Part shown: piece by piece, positions 1 to 8,157 of the stretch | How positions within the stretch are numbered: the stretch's first letter is position 1 | How the letters are laid out: each line of letters begins with the position of its first letter | From: Enterococcus viikkiensis | Lineage (GTDB): Bacteria; Bacillota; Bacilli; Lactobacillales; Enterococcaceae | Direction: 5' to 3' | Assembly: GCF_005405345.1 (NCBI RefSeq) | Contig: NZ_BJDW01000004.1 | Coordinates: forward strand, 1-64,000 | Length of the DNA stretch: 64,000 nt | Position numbers and translations under genes: made by a program | The notes under the pieces: generated by a model | Told to the model about the DNA's origin: nothing | The model's input: only the letters and a program-made list of their open reading frames with translations | The model's database searches: none

Positions 1-5
1 CTACA

Positions 6-42
6 AAAAAACCGCTATATATCAAGCGTTACAGCGGTTTTT
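6..42. terminator. Hairpin terminator at window start
   Basis: Ten-base arms AAAAACCGCT (6-15) and AGCGGTTTTT (33-42) around a 17-base loop, with A/T flanks on both sides, so it could stop transcription in either direction. The stop codon of the small minus-strand gene at 15-263 lies inside it. Confidence 0.7.
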
Positions 43-263
43 CGAGTGATTATCGTTACACAATTCGGGAATGCAGGCTGTAATGCAGTCGCAATAGTCA
101 ATTCATTTTTTTCATAGGCTAGGTTAGTATTTTTATAGTCAAAGAAAGAACCCCGGCGGAAAAACCAATGGTACATTTCTTTTTTGGGCAATAAATAAAA
201 ATCCTGCATTTGCTGATTGAAACCGTATTGGATTAGTTCATCCGAAAGCTCTTCGATCTCCAT
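15..263 (-). CDS. Small protein of unknown function (82 aa)
   Basis: I do not recognise this protein. It is 82 residues, begins MEIEELSDELIQYGF, is acidic at the N-terminus and has an aromatic patch (YHWFFRRGSFFDY) near residues 31-43; no signal peptide or membrane segment is evident. The start is well supported: AGGTG lies 8 bases before the ATG at 263. The stop codon lies in the distal arm of a terminator hairpin, an economical gene end that fits a real single-gene transcript. It is separated from trmB by another terminator, so it is probably its own unit. Function unknown. Confidence 0.65.
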   Translation of the reverse strand: MEIEELSDELIQYGFNQQMQDFYLLPKKEMYHWFFRRGSFFDYKNTNLAYEKNELTIATALQPAFPNCVTIITRKTAVTLDI

Positions 264-409
264 TTCCTTTCACCTCACAAATAAGATACGTAAAAATTCT
301 GTTTCGTTTCTAATGAGTTAGAATTTTTATTAGGTAGCTTCTTCCAGCAGGTGAGTCAAATAAAATCGATAAAAAAGAACTGGTACTATGCCGAAGTGTG
401 TAATAGAAC

Positions 410-446
410 GCAAAAAAGCCGAGATATGCATCTCGGCTTTTTTGCG
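410..446 (-). terminator. Terminator after trmB
   Basis: Near-perfect stem CGCAAAAAAGCCGAGA / TCTCGGCTTTTTTGCG with a short TATGCA loop. The T-rich arm gives a U-tract in both directions; it closes the ccrZ-trmB unit. Confidence 0.9.
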
Positions 447-492
447 CATAAACAATCATTTAGACGTGTGTGCTGTCAAATCGCTTGAACAG

Positions 493-1143
493 TTAGTTTG
501 TTTTGTCTTGAAAACGGGCTTCTACGCGATAAATAGGTTGGCCTTTTTTTGAAAATTTTTCTTCATATTCGGTCATGATGTTGCCTTCATAATTACTTTC
601 ATGCAGATCCAACCACACTTGTTGCAAGGTCATGCCGTATTTTGAAAAACTGCTTAGCGAATACTCAAACAGTCCTTGATTGTCTGTTTTGAAATGAATT
701 TCTCCGGCAGGTCGTAAGATTTCTTCATCTACCGCTAGGAAATTTGGTGAGGTCAAGCGACGTTTTTCGTGTTTCTTCTTAGGCCACGGATCAGAAAAAT
801 TCAAATAAATTTGATCGATCTCGCTATCCGCAAAATAATTTGTCAGCTCCGAGCCATCCACATGTAATAATTGTAAGTTCGGCAATTCTGCTTCGACTAA
901 TTTATCTAACGCCAAAGAGATCACACTGACTTGCATTTCTACTCCGATATAATTGATTTCCGGATGGGCTGCTGCCATTCCGGTAATAAATTGACCTTTG
1001 CCCATGCCGATCTCAATCTGGATCGGATGATTATTGCCAAAACGTTCTGTCCAACGGCCCTTCCAAGCCTCAGGATCTGCTACTACATATTCAGGTCGAG
1101 CAGCTAACATTTCTGCCGCACCCGGACGATTTCTAACTCGCAT
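493..1143 (-). CDS. trmB: tRNA (guanine-N7-)-methyltransferase
   Basis: TrmB methylates guanine 46 in the tRNA variable loop using S-adenosylmethionine. The 216 aa length is usual for the bacterial single-subunit enzyme. The SAM-binding motif EIGMGKGQF is at residues 44-52 and the family signature [16 protein letters not shown] lies near 115-130. The ATG at 1143 has a GGAGG site 8 bases upstream. It follows ccrZ (1236-2018) with a terminator-like hairpin between them, the same order as ytmP-ytmQ in Bacillus subtilis and ccrZ-trmB in streptococci. Expression is probably by read-through from the ccrZ promoter at 2057-2085. Confidence 0.97.
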   Translation of the reverse strand: MRVRNRPGAAEMLAARPEYVVADPEAWKGRWTERFGNNHPIQIEIGMGKGQFITGMAAAHPEINYIGVEMQVSVISLALDKLVEAELPNLQLLHVDGSELTNYFADSEIDQIYLNFSDPWPKKKHEKRRLTSPNFLAVDEEILRPAGEIHFKTDNQGLFEYSLSSFSKYGMTLQQVWLDLHESNYEGNIMTEYEEKFSKKGQPIYRVEARFQDKTN

Positions 1144-1183
1144 TTTTTTCCTCCAAAGAATCTATTTATGTACCATTCATAAT

Positions 1184-1224
1184 AAAGAAACATTTTTCCA
1201 AAAAAAATGGAAAAATGTTTCTTT
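1184..1224 (-). terminator. Hairpin between ccrZ and trmB
   Basis: Perfect 16-bp stem, AAAGAAACATTTTTCC (1184-1199) with its complement at 1209-1224, around a 9-base A-rich loop. On the minus strand it follows the ccrZ stop and would terminate or attenuate before trmB, which has no clear promoter of its own. Confidence 0.75.
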
Positions 1225-1235
1225 TTCACCGCGCA

Positions 1236-2018
1236 TCAACTTCCGGCAAAAATTCGTTTTAATTGTAAGATGGATTGATTCATATGGTGGAATTCTTGGC
1301 GCTTGTATTGACGAGCGATTTCTAGTAATAAACTCATTAAGCCATACCAATAAACGCGTTCCATATTCTCATCCGTTGGCCGAATGCCGTAGCGAACGAG
1401 CCACTTGCTCCAACTAGACAGCGGCACATAATTGCCTAAGATCGTTCCAATATCTAACGCCGGATCAGCGAACATCACTGAATCCCAATCAACCAAATAT
1501 AAATAGTTCGAACATACCAACCAATTTCGATGATTCACATCGCCATGAACGACGGTGTAATTTTTTTTTGCGTAAGTAGGAATATTTTTTTTCAAATAAT
1601 CATAGACTAATTCAATGAAGCTATTTTGTTTGATCATCGTCGGCAAATTCGCTTCATAATCCGCTAATAATTGCTGTGGTGAGACTTGTCGGCCACCCAT
1701 TTTTTTTAGCATCACTTTCAAAGAAGCCGAATGATGCAAATGATACAAAACATCCACAACATCATTACGCTGTACGATTTCTTCCGGCTCAAGAATTCGT
1801 CCATCTAGCCATTCCTGAGCGGTCAAGGTGTCGCCATCCCCTGTTCGTTTGATCCAAACAAGCTTCGGTGCAATGCCTTCACGAGATAGAGCCGCCAACA
1901 TTGGAGTGGTATTGCGTTTAATAAAGACACGATCCTCATCGCGATAGCCGATATACGTTTTTCCTGTATCGCCTTTGATCGGCTGTACACGCCAGTCACT
2001 ATCCAACTGAAACTCCAT
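1236..2018 (-). CDS. ccrZ: CcrZ/YtmP-family phosphotransferase (cell-cycle regulator homologue)
   Basis: A protein of the aminoglycoside/choline phosphotransferase fold, 260 aa. The catalytic Brenner-type motif VVHGDVNHRNW sits near residues 158-168 and the metal-binding LVDWDS near 177. Position directly before trmB matches ytmP of B. subtilis and ccrZ of Streptococcus pneumoniae. CcrZ is reported to interact with FtsZ and adjust DnaA-dependent initiation, so a link between division and replication is inferred here by homology and synteny. Its start ATG at 2018 has a GGGGAGGG site. A strong consensus promoter lies just upstream (2057-2085). The small-molecule substrate cannot be read from the sequence. 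Confidence 0.88.
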   Translation of the reverse strand: MEFQLDSDWRVQPIKGDTGKTYIGYRDEDRVFIKRNTTPMLAALSREGIAPKLVWIKRTGDGDTLTAQEWLDGRILEPEEIVQRNDVVDVLYHLHHSASLKVMLKKMGGRQVSPQQLLADYEANLPTMIKQNSFIELVYDYLKKNIPTYAKKNYTVVHGDVNHRNWLVCSNYLYLVDWDSVMFADPALDIGTILGNYVPLSSWSKWLVRYGIRPTDENMERVYWYGLMSLLLEIARQYKRQEFHHMNQSILQLKRIFAGS

Positions 2019-2056
2019 GAAAAAGGCCCTCCCCTAGCATTTTAAACGTATTTACT

Positions 2057-2085
2057 ATTGTAGTCTGGGAAGCCCACTTCGTCAA
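2057..2085 (-). promoter_or_regulatory. Sigma-A promoter for ccrZ-trmB
   Basis: On the minus strand TTGACG (2080-2085), a 17-base spacer and TACAAT (2057-2062). It lies between the dat stop and the ccrZ start, so ccrZ need not rely on read-through from ecsAB-dat. Confidence 0.85.
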
Positions 2086-2107
2086 GAGCATGTATGTTCT
2101 TCTTTGT

Positions 2108-2977
2108 TTATTTTTCATTTTGATGGGCTTGAACAGCGAGTTCAATGGCTTCAATATAAGCAGCCAGCAATTTTTTTGTGACTGGTCCCGGCATGCCATC
2201 ACCAATTGTTTGATCATCAATTTCTACAATTGGCATAATTTCCGCAACGGAACTCGTTTTAAAGCATTCTTCCGCCGCTAATAATTCTTTTTTCGTAAAT
2301 GTTTCTTCTCGCAGTTCGATCCCTAAAACCTTAGCCAGCTGACGAATTTTTAATTTAGCGATCCCAGGTAAAATTAAATTTCCATCCGGATGGGTATAAA
2401 GCACACCGCCGCTAACCATCCATAAATTCGAAGCAGAAGCCTCGGTAACATTTCCATCACGAACTAAGACGGCTTCATCATACCCTTTTTGCTTCGCCTC
2501 ATCCAAGGCCAATAAGTTTCCCAATAAGCTAATCGATTTAATATCGCAATGAAGCCAACGTTTGTCTTCTACAAAGCCGGCTTGAATACCGATATTTTGC
2601 TTGGAAGCCGGTCGTGTTGCTGGTTGGATATCTGCTAACAAAACGGGGGGCACTTCTGCTGGATCAGGAAAATCATGTAACCGTGGTTTCGCTGTTCCTC
2701 GCGTCACTTGGAAATAAATGCGAGCATTTGCTAACCCAACTTCTGCCGCTAGACGATGTAGTCGCTGACTTAGCTCTATTCGCGTGAAAGGCAAGGTCAA
2801 ACGAATCTTTTCCGCACTGGTCCAAAGTCGATCCAAATGTTCCTTTTCCATATAGAAGTAGCCGTCATAAATTCGAATCACTTCATAAATACCATCACCA
2901 AACTGATAACCCCGGTCTTCTAAATCAATTTTTACTTCTGATTCATCGACGATCTGATCATTCCATAATACTTTCAT
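2108..2977 (-). CDS. dat: D-amino acid aminotransferase (D-alanine transaminase)
   Basis: PLP enzyme of fold type IV that interconverts D-alanine and D-glutamate with their 2-oxo acids, supplying D-amino acids for peptidoglycan. At 289 aa it has the family length. The PLP lysine is K147 in HCDIKSISLLGN, and the fold IV signature EAVLVRDGNVTEASASN follows. The N-terminus (WNDQIVDESEVKIDLEDRGYQFGDGIYE) is typical. Only 4 bases separate it from the end of ecsB, so it is probably the last gene of ecsA-ecsB-dat. Branched-chain aminotransferase is the main alternative in the fold, but overall resemblance favours Dat. Confidence 0.93.
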   Translation of the reverse strand: MKVLWNDQIVDESEVKIDLEDRGYQFGDGIYEVIRIYDGYFYMEKEHLDRLWTSAEKIRLTLPFTRIELSQRLHRLAAEVGLANARIYFQVTRGTAKPRLHDFPDPAEVPPVLLADIQPATRPASKQNIGIQAGFVEDKRWLHCDIKSISLLGNLLALDEAKQKGYDEAVLVRDGNVTEASASNLWMVSGGVLYTHPDGNLILPGIAKLKIRQLAKVLGIELREETFTKKELLAAEECFKTSSVAEIMPIVEIDDQTIGDGMPGPVTKKLLAAYIEAIELAVQAHQNEK

Positions 2978-2981
2978 TCAC

Positions 2982-4190
2982 TCAGTCCTCCATTTTCTTT
3001 ATTCTCGCTGGAAGATAAAACCAGCTAAACAAACCAATTTCAATTAACAACACAACAAGTAGCACCAAACTTTCACCGATTGCCAAATGAATCAAACTAC
3101 ATAAGCTAAAAATGATCGCCGTCGCTACCAACAATAACGTCAGCACCCGTTGCAATGCGGCTTTTTTAAATTTACGTGGCACAGGATAAAGCTGGACCGC
3201 GCTGATGTAATCAAATTGACTGTACAAGGGAATCATTTGAAAACCGATTAGATATATAAATAACAAGCTAATTCCGACAATAAAACGAAAATCAGTCAAC
3301 GAGAGTAAGAGCACCCCGCCAACCACTAATAGCCGGAAAAATAAGCTACCATATTCAGCACCACGTAAGGCGCCGCGGGCAAATAAATACAAATACGTAT
3401 TTTCCTGTTTAAATGAGATATTGGCTAAAAAGCCGTCTAAATATTTACGCCGGCGCACTTTCGCTTCTACCTCAGGAACATCGGTAAATAAATTAATAAA
3501 CTGATAAATCCGATGCAGCCGCGCATTTTCACGATCAATCATTTTGCTCCAATCAAGCAGTCGGCTTTGTTCATTGGTCTGCCAATAAAAAAGCACGACG
3601 ACACACAACGCTAAAATCAAACCCAGCCAAGCTGCAACATATAAGCTCACGAAAATGGTTATCAAACTAGCTGCAAACCATACAAACATCAGCCGTTGAA
3701 CCAACGTATGGCTTTCTTGATAACAAGCGAGACGCTGTAAGCGTAAATGAGCAAACTTCAACAACCAAAGCATTGCTACATAAAAGAAAAAATTGACGAA
3801 ACGACTGTGATTCGCTAATACCACTAAGGGCATCAATGCACCGCAGATTAGCAGCTCTACTGCAAAAGGAAAACTGATTGAATGGACTAAGCTACGAGTC
3901 AAATAGGAGCCCATTTCTTTTTCCTTTGGTAATAAAAAAGTCATATCGGCAGGTTCAGCCAAGGTCGCTAATTTCCCAAAGGGCAAAATCACCCACCAGA
4001 CGAGACCGACAATTGGCAAACTCCAAATAAAATCAGATGGTAATTGCTTCAATAGATTCGAATAATAAAAGGCTAAGCCGCCGACTAAAAATAAACACAC
4101 CAGAACAAAGTGATCATTTAAGACATAGCGCATATATTTCATCATTTTTTTCTGATGTCGCTGGCTCCGCAACTGAAAAAAATCACGCAT
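2982..4190 (-). CDS. ecsB: Ecs ABC transporter permease EcsB
   Basis: Membrane subunit of the Ecs ABC transporter, 402 aa, with about 8-10 hydrophobic segments arranged in pairs. The N-terminus FFQLRSQRHQKKMMKYMRYVLNDH is typical of EcsB. In B. subtilis, EcsAB affects protein secretion, competence and regulated intramembrane proteolysis by RasP; the transported substrate is not settled. The start overlaps the last 8 bases of ecsA (4183-4190), which suggests translational coupling. It faces hit across a divergent intergenic region, the arrangement found in Bacillus. Confidence 0.93.
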   Translation of the reverse strand: MRDFFQLRSQRHQKKMMKYMRYVLNDHFVLVCLFLVGGLAFYYSNLLKQLPSDFIWSLPIVGLVWWVILPFGKLATLAEPADMTFLLPKEKEMGSYLTRSLVHSISFPFAVELLICGALMPLVVLANHSRFVNFFFYVAMLWLLKFAHLRLQRLACYQESHTLVQRLMFVWFAASLITIFVSLYVAAWLGLILALCVVVLFYWQTNEQSRLLDWSKMIDRENARLHRIYQFINLFTDVPEVEAKVRRRKYLDGFLANISFKQENTYLYLFARGALRGAEYGSLFFRLLVVGGVLLLSLTDFRFIVGISLLFIYLIGFQMIPLYSQFDYISAVQLYPVPRKFKKAALQRVLTLLLVATAIIFSLCSLIHLAIGESLVLLVVLLIEIGLFSWFYLPARIKKMED

Positions 4191-4920
4191 GTTCCTTCCC
4201 CTTCGTCAAGGCCAAGTATATTTCATCTAATGAAGAACCTGGCAAATTAAATTCCATTTGCAACTCGTCTAACGTCCCTTGTGCTCGAACCTCACCTTCA
4301 TGTAAAACGACAAAACGATCACAATACTTTTCCGCCGTTGCTAAAATATGCGTGGACATTAAAATCGCCGCACCTTGTTCCTTCATCGCAACCATTAATT
4401 CAAGCAAAGCATTGATTGCCAATGGGTCAAGTCCTAAAAACGGCTCATCGATAATATAGAGGCTTGGTTGAATCAAAAAGGCACATAAAACCATCACTTT
4501 TTGTTTCATTCCTTTAGAAAAATTCGTTGGGAACCATTCCAAACGGTTTTCCAAACGAAAGGTTTTCAATAAGACTTCCGCCCGCTGCATCGCCTCGTCT
4601 TTTGGGATACCATAAGCCATCGCGGTTACTTCAATATGTTCCTTTAACGTCAACTCTTCATATAAAGAAGGCGTCTCAGGAATATAACCAATTTTTTTGC
4701 GATACTCTTCTGGTTCTTGCTGCAAGGTCAAATCATCAACCGTGATAGTGCCCTTTTGCGGCGTTAAGAGTCCGATGATATTTTTAATCGTGGTGGACTT
4801 TCCCGCTCCATTCAAACCAATCAAGCCGATCATCTCGCCATTTTTAACTTCAAAATTAATATCTTTTAAAACAGGCAAATGGCCGTAGCCTCCTGTAACA
4901 TGTTGAATTGCTAAGCTCAT
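4183..4920 (-). CDS. ecsA: Ecs ABC transporter ATPase EcsA
   Basis: ATP-binding subunit of the Ecs transporter, 245 aa. Walker A is GLNGAGKSTT near residues 36-45, the signature motif is FSKGMKQKV, Walker B is LYIIDEPFLGLD and the switch histidine is in MSTHIL. It couples ATP hydrolysis to EcsB, whose gene it overlaps. The start has a GGAGGG site 7 bases upstream and a TATAAT box at 4948-4953. Together with the divergent hit gene this reproduces the hit/ecsAB locus of Bacillus. Confidence 0.95.
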   Translation of the reverse strand: MSLAIQHVTGGYGHLPVLKDINFEVKNGEMIGLIGLNGAGKSTTIKNIIGLLTPQKGTITVDDLTLQQEPEEYRKKIGYIPETPSLYEELTLKEHIEVTAMAYGIPKDEAMQRAEVLLKTFRLENRLEWFPTNFSKGMKQKVMVLCAFLIQPSLYIIDEPFLGLDPLAINALLELMVAMKEQGAAILMSTHILATAEKYCDRFVVLHEGEVRAQGTLDELQMEFNLPGSSLDEIYLALTKGKEHA

Positions 4921-4947
4921 TTTGTTCCCTCCAATTTCTTAGCTCAT

Positions 4948-4953
4948 ATTATA
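4948..4953 (-). promoter_or_regulatory. Extended -10 promoter for ecsA-ecsB-dat
   Basis: On the minus strand TGG-TATAAT, a perfect -10 with a TG extension. No good -35 is visible about 17 bases further up (4971-4976), so recognition probably relies on the extended -10. Confidence 0.65.
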
Positions 4954-5114
4954 CCAGAATCCGATAATTATTTAAGGATCGACTGAGCTTTTCCCGCACA
5001 AGTAGAACAAGTTATGGTAAAGTTAAGGAAGCATTTACGGTCGTTGACTCTTTTTACAAATAGCCAAACGACAAAAAATAGAGCACGAATAAACACTCAG
5101 AAAGGATGTTTCTA

Positions 5115-5540
5115 ATGGAAAACTGTATCTTTTGTAAAATCATCAACCAAGAAATTCCTAGCTACAAAATTTATGAGGATGAAAAAGTTTATGCTTTCTT
5201 AGACATCTCTCAAACAACCAAAGGTCATACCTTAGTTGTGCCCAAACAGCATGTGACCGATATTTTTGAATATGATGAAACATTGGCAGCGGATGTTTTT
5301 GCCCGCATTCCTAAAATTGCTCGCGCATTAGAAAAAGCTTTTCCTGAAATGGAAGGATTAAATATTTTAAATAATAATAAAGAATTAGCCTATCAATCTG
5401 TTTTCCATTCTCATATCCATTTAGTACCTCGTTACAGTAAAAAAGATGATTTCTCAATTCACTTCGGCAACCATGCGGAACAACAAAAACCGGAGGAGAT
5501 GCAAGCAATCGCAGAAAAAATCAAGGAACAGGTGAATTAA
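5115..5540 (+). CDS. hit: HIT-family nucleotide hydrolase (HinT-like)
   Basis: Histidine triad hydrolase, 141 aa, expected to act on nucleoside phosphoramidates or AMP-linked substrates in the cytosol. The active-site motif HSHIHLV lies near residue 100 and the N-terminal CIFCKIINQEIPSYKIYED is characteristic. An earlier in-frame ATG at 5106 overlaps the AAAGGA site itself, so the ATG at 5115, 8 bases after that site, is the better start. It is divergent from ecsA and followed 1 base later by the YtxH gene, then prsA, the same set as hit/yhaH/prsA in B. subtilis. Confidence 0.94.
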   Translation: MENCIFCKIINQEIPSYKIYEDEKVYAFLDISQTTKGHTLVVPKQHVTDIFEYDETLAADVFARIPKIARALEKAFPEMEGLNILNNNKELAYQSVFHSHIHLVPRYSKKDDFSIHFGNHAEQQKPEEMQAIAEKIKEQVN

Positions 5541-5541
5541 C

Positions 5542-5940
5542 ATGGGATTGTTTAAAGGACTTTTATTTGGTGCTGGCCTTGGAACCCTAGGCGGTTTACT
5601 TTTAGCACCGCGAAAAGGGATCGAGACGCGTGAAAAAATCATTATCAATACCCGGGAGTTAGTCGAATTGACCGATGAGCTGAATGATAATCTCACCGAC
5701 TTCCGCGATTCCCTTGCTACCTTAAAAGGAACCTTCGATACTTTGGTTCCCGCCTTTAAATCGGGGGTAGAAAAAGATGTTGAAGAATTTCGCTTTCAAG
5801 CGGAACCCCGCATCCAGCAGATCCAAGCACAAATAGAAAAAATCAACCAAGCACTCCCTCAACAAGAGGAAAGCCAAAAAGTGATAAAAAAAGGCCGTTT
5901 TGCTTTAGAGCGGCCTAACCCAGCTGCTGAAGGGAAATAA
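5542..5940 (+). CDS. YtxH-domain protein (YhaH-like)
   Basis: A 132 aa protein with one N-terminal glycine-rich hydrophobic segment (LLFGAGLGTLGGLLLAP, residues about 7-23), followed by RKGIETREKI and a long charged helical region likely to form a coiled coil. This is the layout of YtxH/general-stress membrane-anchored proteins. It starts 1 base after the hit stop and is probably cotranscribed with it; the YtxH protein YhaH occupies the same place in Bacillus. Its biochemical function is unknown. Confidence 0.85.
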   Translation: MGLFKGLLFGAGLGTLGGLLLAPRKGIETREKIIINTRELVELTDELNDNLTDFRDSLATLKGTFDTLVPAFKSGVEKDVEEFRFQAEPRIQQIQAQIEKINQALPQQEESQKVIKKGRFALERPNPAAEGK

Positions 5941-6028
5941 TTCTTCATTTTTGCGGCGAATTGTGTATTTAGTATGAATTTTCTCGGAAACTATTTTTAA
6001 GCTCTTCCTTTTGTATTTTTAGGTGTGT

Positions 6029-6034
6029 TATAGT
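6029..6034 (+). promoter_or_regulatory. Probable extended -10 for prsA
   Basis: TGT-TATAGT upstream of prsA, with no convincing -35. The likely transcript has a leader of about 50 bases before the prsA ATG. Confidence 0.45.
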
Positions 6035-6088
6035 GGAAACGGAATAACAAGTGTAAGTAAATTTTAATTTAGGAGTTGTAATACTGAA

Positions 6089-7021
6089 ATGAAAAAAAAG
6101 ATTCTTTTAGCCACTGCCGGCTTACTTAGTGTTATCGTACTGGGTGCCTGTTCAGGAAGTTCAAATCAAGATATCGCCACAATGAAGGGCGGAAAAATAA
6201 CCGTAGAAGACTTCTACAACGAAGCTAAAAAAGAACAATCAAACCAAAGCTTGGTCCGTAACATGATCATCTACAAAGTTTTTGAAAATGCTTATGGTGA
6301 CAAAGTAACCGATAAGCAAATCGACAAAGAATATGAAAAATCAGAAAAACAAATGGGCGATAGCTTCGAAAGTCAGTTAAAATCTGCTGGCTACACGAAA
6401 AAAACTTACAAGGAATACTTGAAACAATCTTTAGCCTTCCAAGCGGGGCTGAAAGCTCATGTGAAGATTACTGATAAAGATATAAAAGCGGCTTGGGATT
6501 CATTCCACCCAGAAGTAACTGCCCGCATTATTCTTGCAAGCAGCGAAGATGAAGCCAAAGAGATCAAGAAACAATTAGATGACAAAGGTGATTTCGCAAA
6601 AATCGCAAAAGAAAAATCACAAGATCCAACAACTAAGAAAGATGGCGGCGAAATCAAATTTGACTCACAATCATCAACTGTCCCAGCAGAAGTAAAAGAA
6701 GCAGCTTTCAAATTGAAAGATGGCGAAGTTTCAGATGTCATCACTTCAATGGACTCTTCTACTTACCAATCAAGCTACTACATTGTTAAAATGGAAAAAA
6801 ATTCTTCCAAAGGCAATGACATGGACAAATACAAAAAAGAATTGAAACAAATAGCTGAAGATACTAAAATGGCTGACCAAACCTTCTCTTCTAAAGTAAT
6901 CGCGGAAGAATTAAAGAAAGCCAACGTGAAGATTAAAGACGATACTTTCGAAAATATCTTATCTGACTTCTTAACAACCAACAGCTCAAATAAAAAAGCA
7001 ACCACTGAATCAACGAAATAA
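6089..7021 (+). CDS. prsA: Foldase lipoprotein PrsA (peptidyl-prolyl isomerase)
   Basis: Membrane-anchored extracellular foldase, 310 aa. A lipoprotein signal peptide ends at lipobox LGAC with the modified cysteine at residue 21. An N-terminal helical chaperone region (about 30-140) is followed by a parvulin-type PpiC domain (about 145-240, with TARIILASSEDEAKEIKKQL and KSQDPTTKKDGGEI), then a C-terminal helical part and a Ser/Thr/Lys-rich tail. It assists folding of secreted and cell-wall proteins after Sec export. The nearest Shine-Dalgarno (AGGAG) is 13 bases before the ATG, rather far. A strong terminator follows. Confidence 0.95.
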   Translation: MKKKILLATAGLLSVIVLGACSGSSNQDIATMKGGKITVEDFYNEAKKEQSNQSLVRNMIIYKVFENAYGDKVTDKQIDKEYEKSEKQMGDSFESQLKSAGYTKKTYKEYLKQSLAFQAGLKAHVKITDKDIKAAWDSFHPEVTARIILASSEDEAKEIKKQLDDKGDFAKIAKEKSQDPTTKKDGGEIKFDSQSSTVPAEVKEAAFKLKDGEVSDVITSMDSSTYQSSYYIVKMEKNSSKGNDMDKYKKELKQIAEDTKMADQTFSSKVIAEELKKANVKIKDDTFENILSDFLTTNSSNKKATTESTK

Positions 7022-7028
7022 GAGTCAC

Positions 7029-7063
7029 AAAAGGGGAATTCCAACAGGAATTCCCCTTTTTTT
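7029..7063 (+). terminator. Terminator after prsA
   Basis: Perfect 14-bp stem AAAAGGGGAATTCC / GGAATTCCCCTTTT, AACA loop, and a following T-tract. Confidence 0.95.
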
Positions 7064-7119
7064 GTTATTCATGCTACAATAAAGTCACGAATACTTATAA
7101 GAAAATGGGTGAAGATCGC

Positions 7120-7947
7120 ATGAAACAATTTGCCTCTAAGGAAGCAGAAAAAGATTATTATGAACACGTTGCTGATGAAGCGGAATTCATCGCTTGGTAT
7201 AAAGAACAAGACCAACCCGAATATGACAAGCCTTCAGTCACTGTTGACATCGTGATCATGGGGTATAACAAAGAAGAAGACCAATTAAAAATTTTATTGA
7301 TTCAACGTCGAGGAAATCCTTACCGCAACTCTTGGGCGCTACCTGGTGGGTTCGTTGAACGAAACGAATCTACCAACGACAGTGTTCGAAGAGAAACAGA
7401 AGAAGAAACCGGCTTGACGATTGGCCGGAAAAGTGTCGAACAACTTCACACTTTCAGTACACCGAATCGCGATCCCCGCGGCTGGGTAATCACCGTTAGT
7501 TATTTAGCCTTTATCGGACAAGTTCCCCCAACTGCTGGCGACGACACGCAAGATGCTCGCTGGTTCAACCTTGAGCGTCATGGTGAAACCATCAGCTTGA
7601 CTAGTGATGACATTTCCATTGAGATTGAGTTAGAAGCTGGAAAATCCGTTGGTAAAGACACGCTCGCCTTTGACCATAACGAGATCATCCGTAAAGCCTT
7701 CAATCGTGTGCTTAACAAAATGGATCACGAACCTTTGATCTTGCAAGTGTTAGGCAAAGAATTCACGATCACCGAAGCCAGAAAAGTCTTTGCTAAATTT
7801 TTAGGGGTGGATTTCAAGACAGTTGATCACTCCAATTATAAAAAAGCAATGCTCCAATACTTTGATGAAATCGGTGAACGTCCTGTGGGAATTGGGCGTC
7901 CCTCCAAAATATATCGCTTAAAAGACGAGATTGGTGAAAAAAAATAA
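7120..7947 (+). CDS. Nudix hydrolase with winged-helix tail (NrtR-type regulator)
   Basis: 275 aa with two parts: an N-terminal Nudix domain (about 35-165) and a C-terminal winged-helix domain ending GRPSKIYRL. The Nudix box is complete (G-x5-E-x7-REx-EE-xG, starting GFVERNESTNDSVRRE). This architecture is that of NrtR, which represses NAD-metabolism genes and responds to ADP-ribose; unlike many NrtR proteins it keeps the catalytic glutamates, so hydrolysis is possible. No NAD gene is next to it, so the target is unknown. The ATG at 7120 is preceded by GGGTG; an upstream ATG at 7105 has no good ribosome site. Confidence 0.85.
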   Translation: MKQFASKEAEKDYYEHVADEAEFIAWYKEQDQPEYDKPSVTVDIVIMGYNKEEDQLKILLIQRRGNPYRNSWALPGGFVERNESTNDSVRRETEEETGLTIGRKSVEQLHTFSTPNRDPRGWVITVSYLAFIGQVPPTAGDDTQDARWFNLERHGETISLTSDDISIEIELEAGKSVGKDTLAFDHNEIIRKAFNRVLNKMDHEPLILQVLGKEFTITEARKVFAKFLGVDFKTVDHSNYKKAMLQYFDEIGERPVGIGRPSKIYRLKDEIGEKK

Positions 7948-7955
7948 AATGTTAC

Positions 7956-7985
7956 TTACATCAAAAGAAAAAATATGTTTATAAT
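7956..7985 (+). promoter_or_regulatory. Promoter for a short leader or small RNA before DUF2798 gene
   Basis: TATAAT at 7980-7985 with a weak TTACAT -35 at 7956-7961 (18-base spacer). Transcription would begin about 7992 and meet the terminator at 8031-8070 within about 80 bases. Confidence 0.55.
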
Positions 7986-8030
7986 GGAAGCAGCAAAAAT
8001 TTGTCTTTCCATAACGCAGTGAAGATCCCT

Positions 8031-8070
8031 AAGTGGCCGTCGTAACGAGTTATTCGACAGCCACTTTTTT
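8031..8070 (+). terminator. Strong intrinsic terminator 5' of the DUF2798 gene
   Basis: AAGTGGC (8031-8037) pairs with GCCACTT (8060-8066), continued by GTCG/CGAC and TAA/TTA around a CGAG loop, then a T-tract. It is downstream of the 7956-7985 promoter and 88 bases upstream of the DUF2798 start, so it may end the Nudix gene transcript, an attenuated leader or a small RNA. Confidence 0.85.
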
Positions 8071-8157
8071 GTGCGTTCCACTTCTTATTAAAATAGGAAA
8101 CGGAATCAGACAGGCCGTGAGAAAAAAACTGACTGCCTGAACAAAGGAGGATTTTTA

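Noticed and set aside
5885-5918. GC-rich inverted repeat (AGGCCG/CGGCCT) near the end of the YtxH gene
   Set aside because: It is inside the coding frame and has no following T-tract, so I do not call it a terminator.
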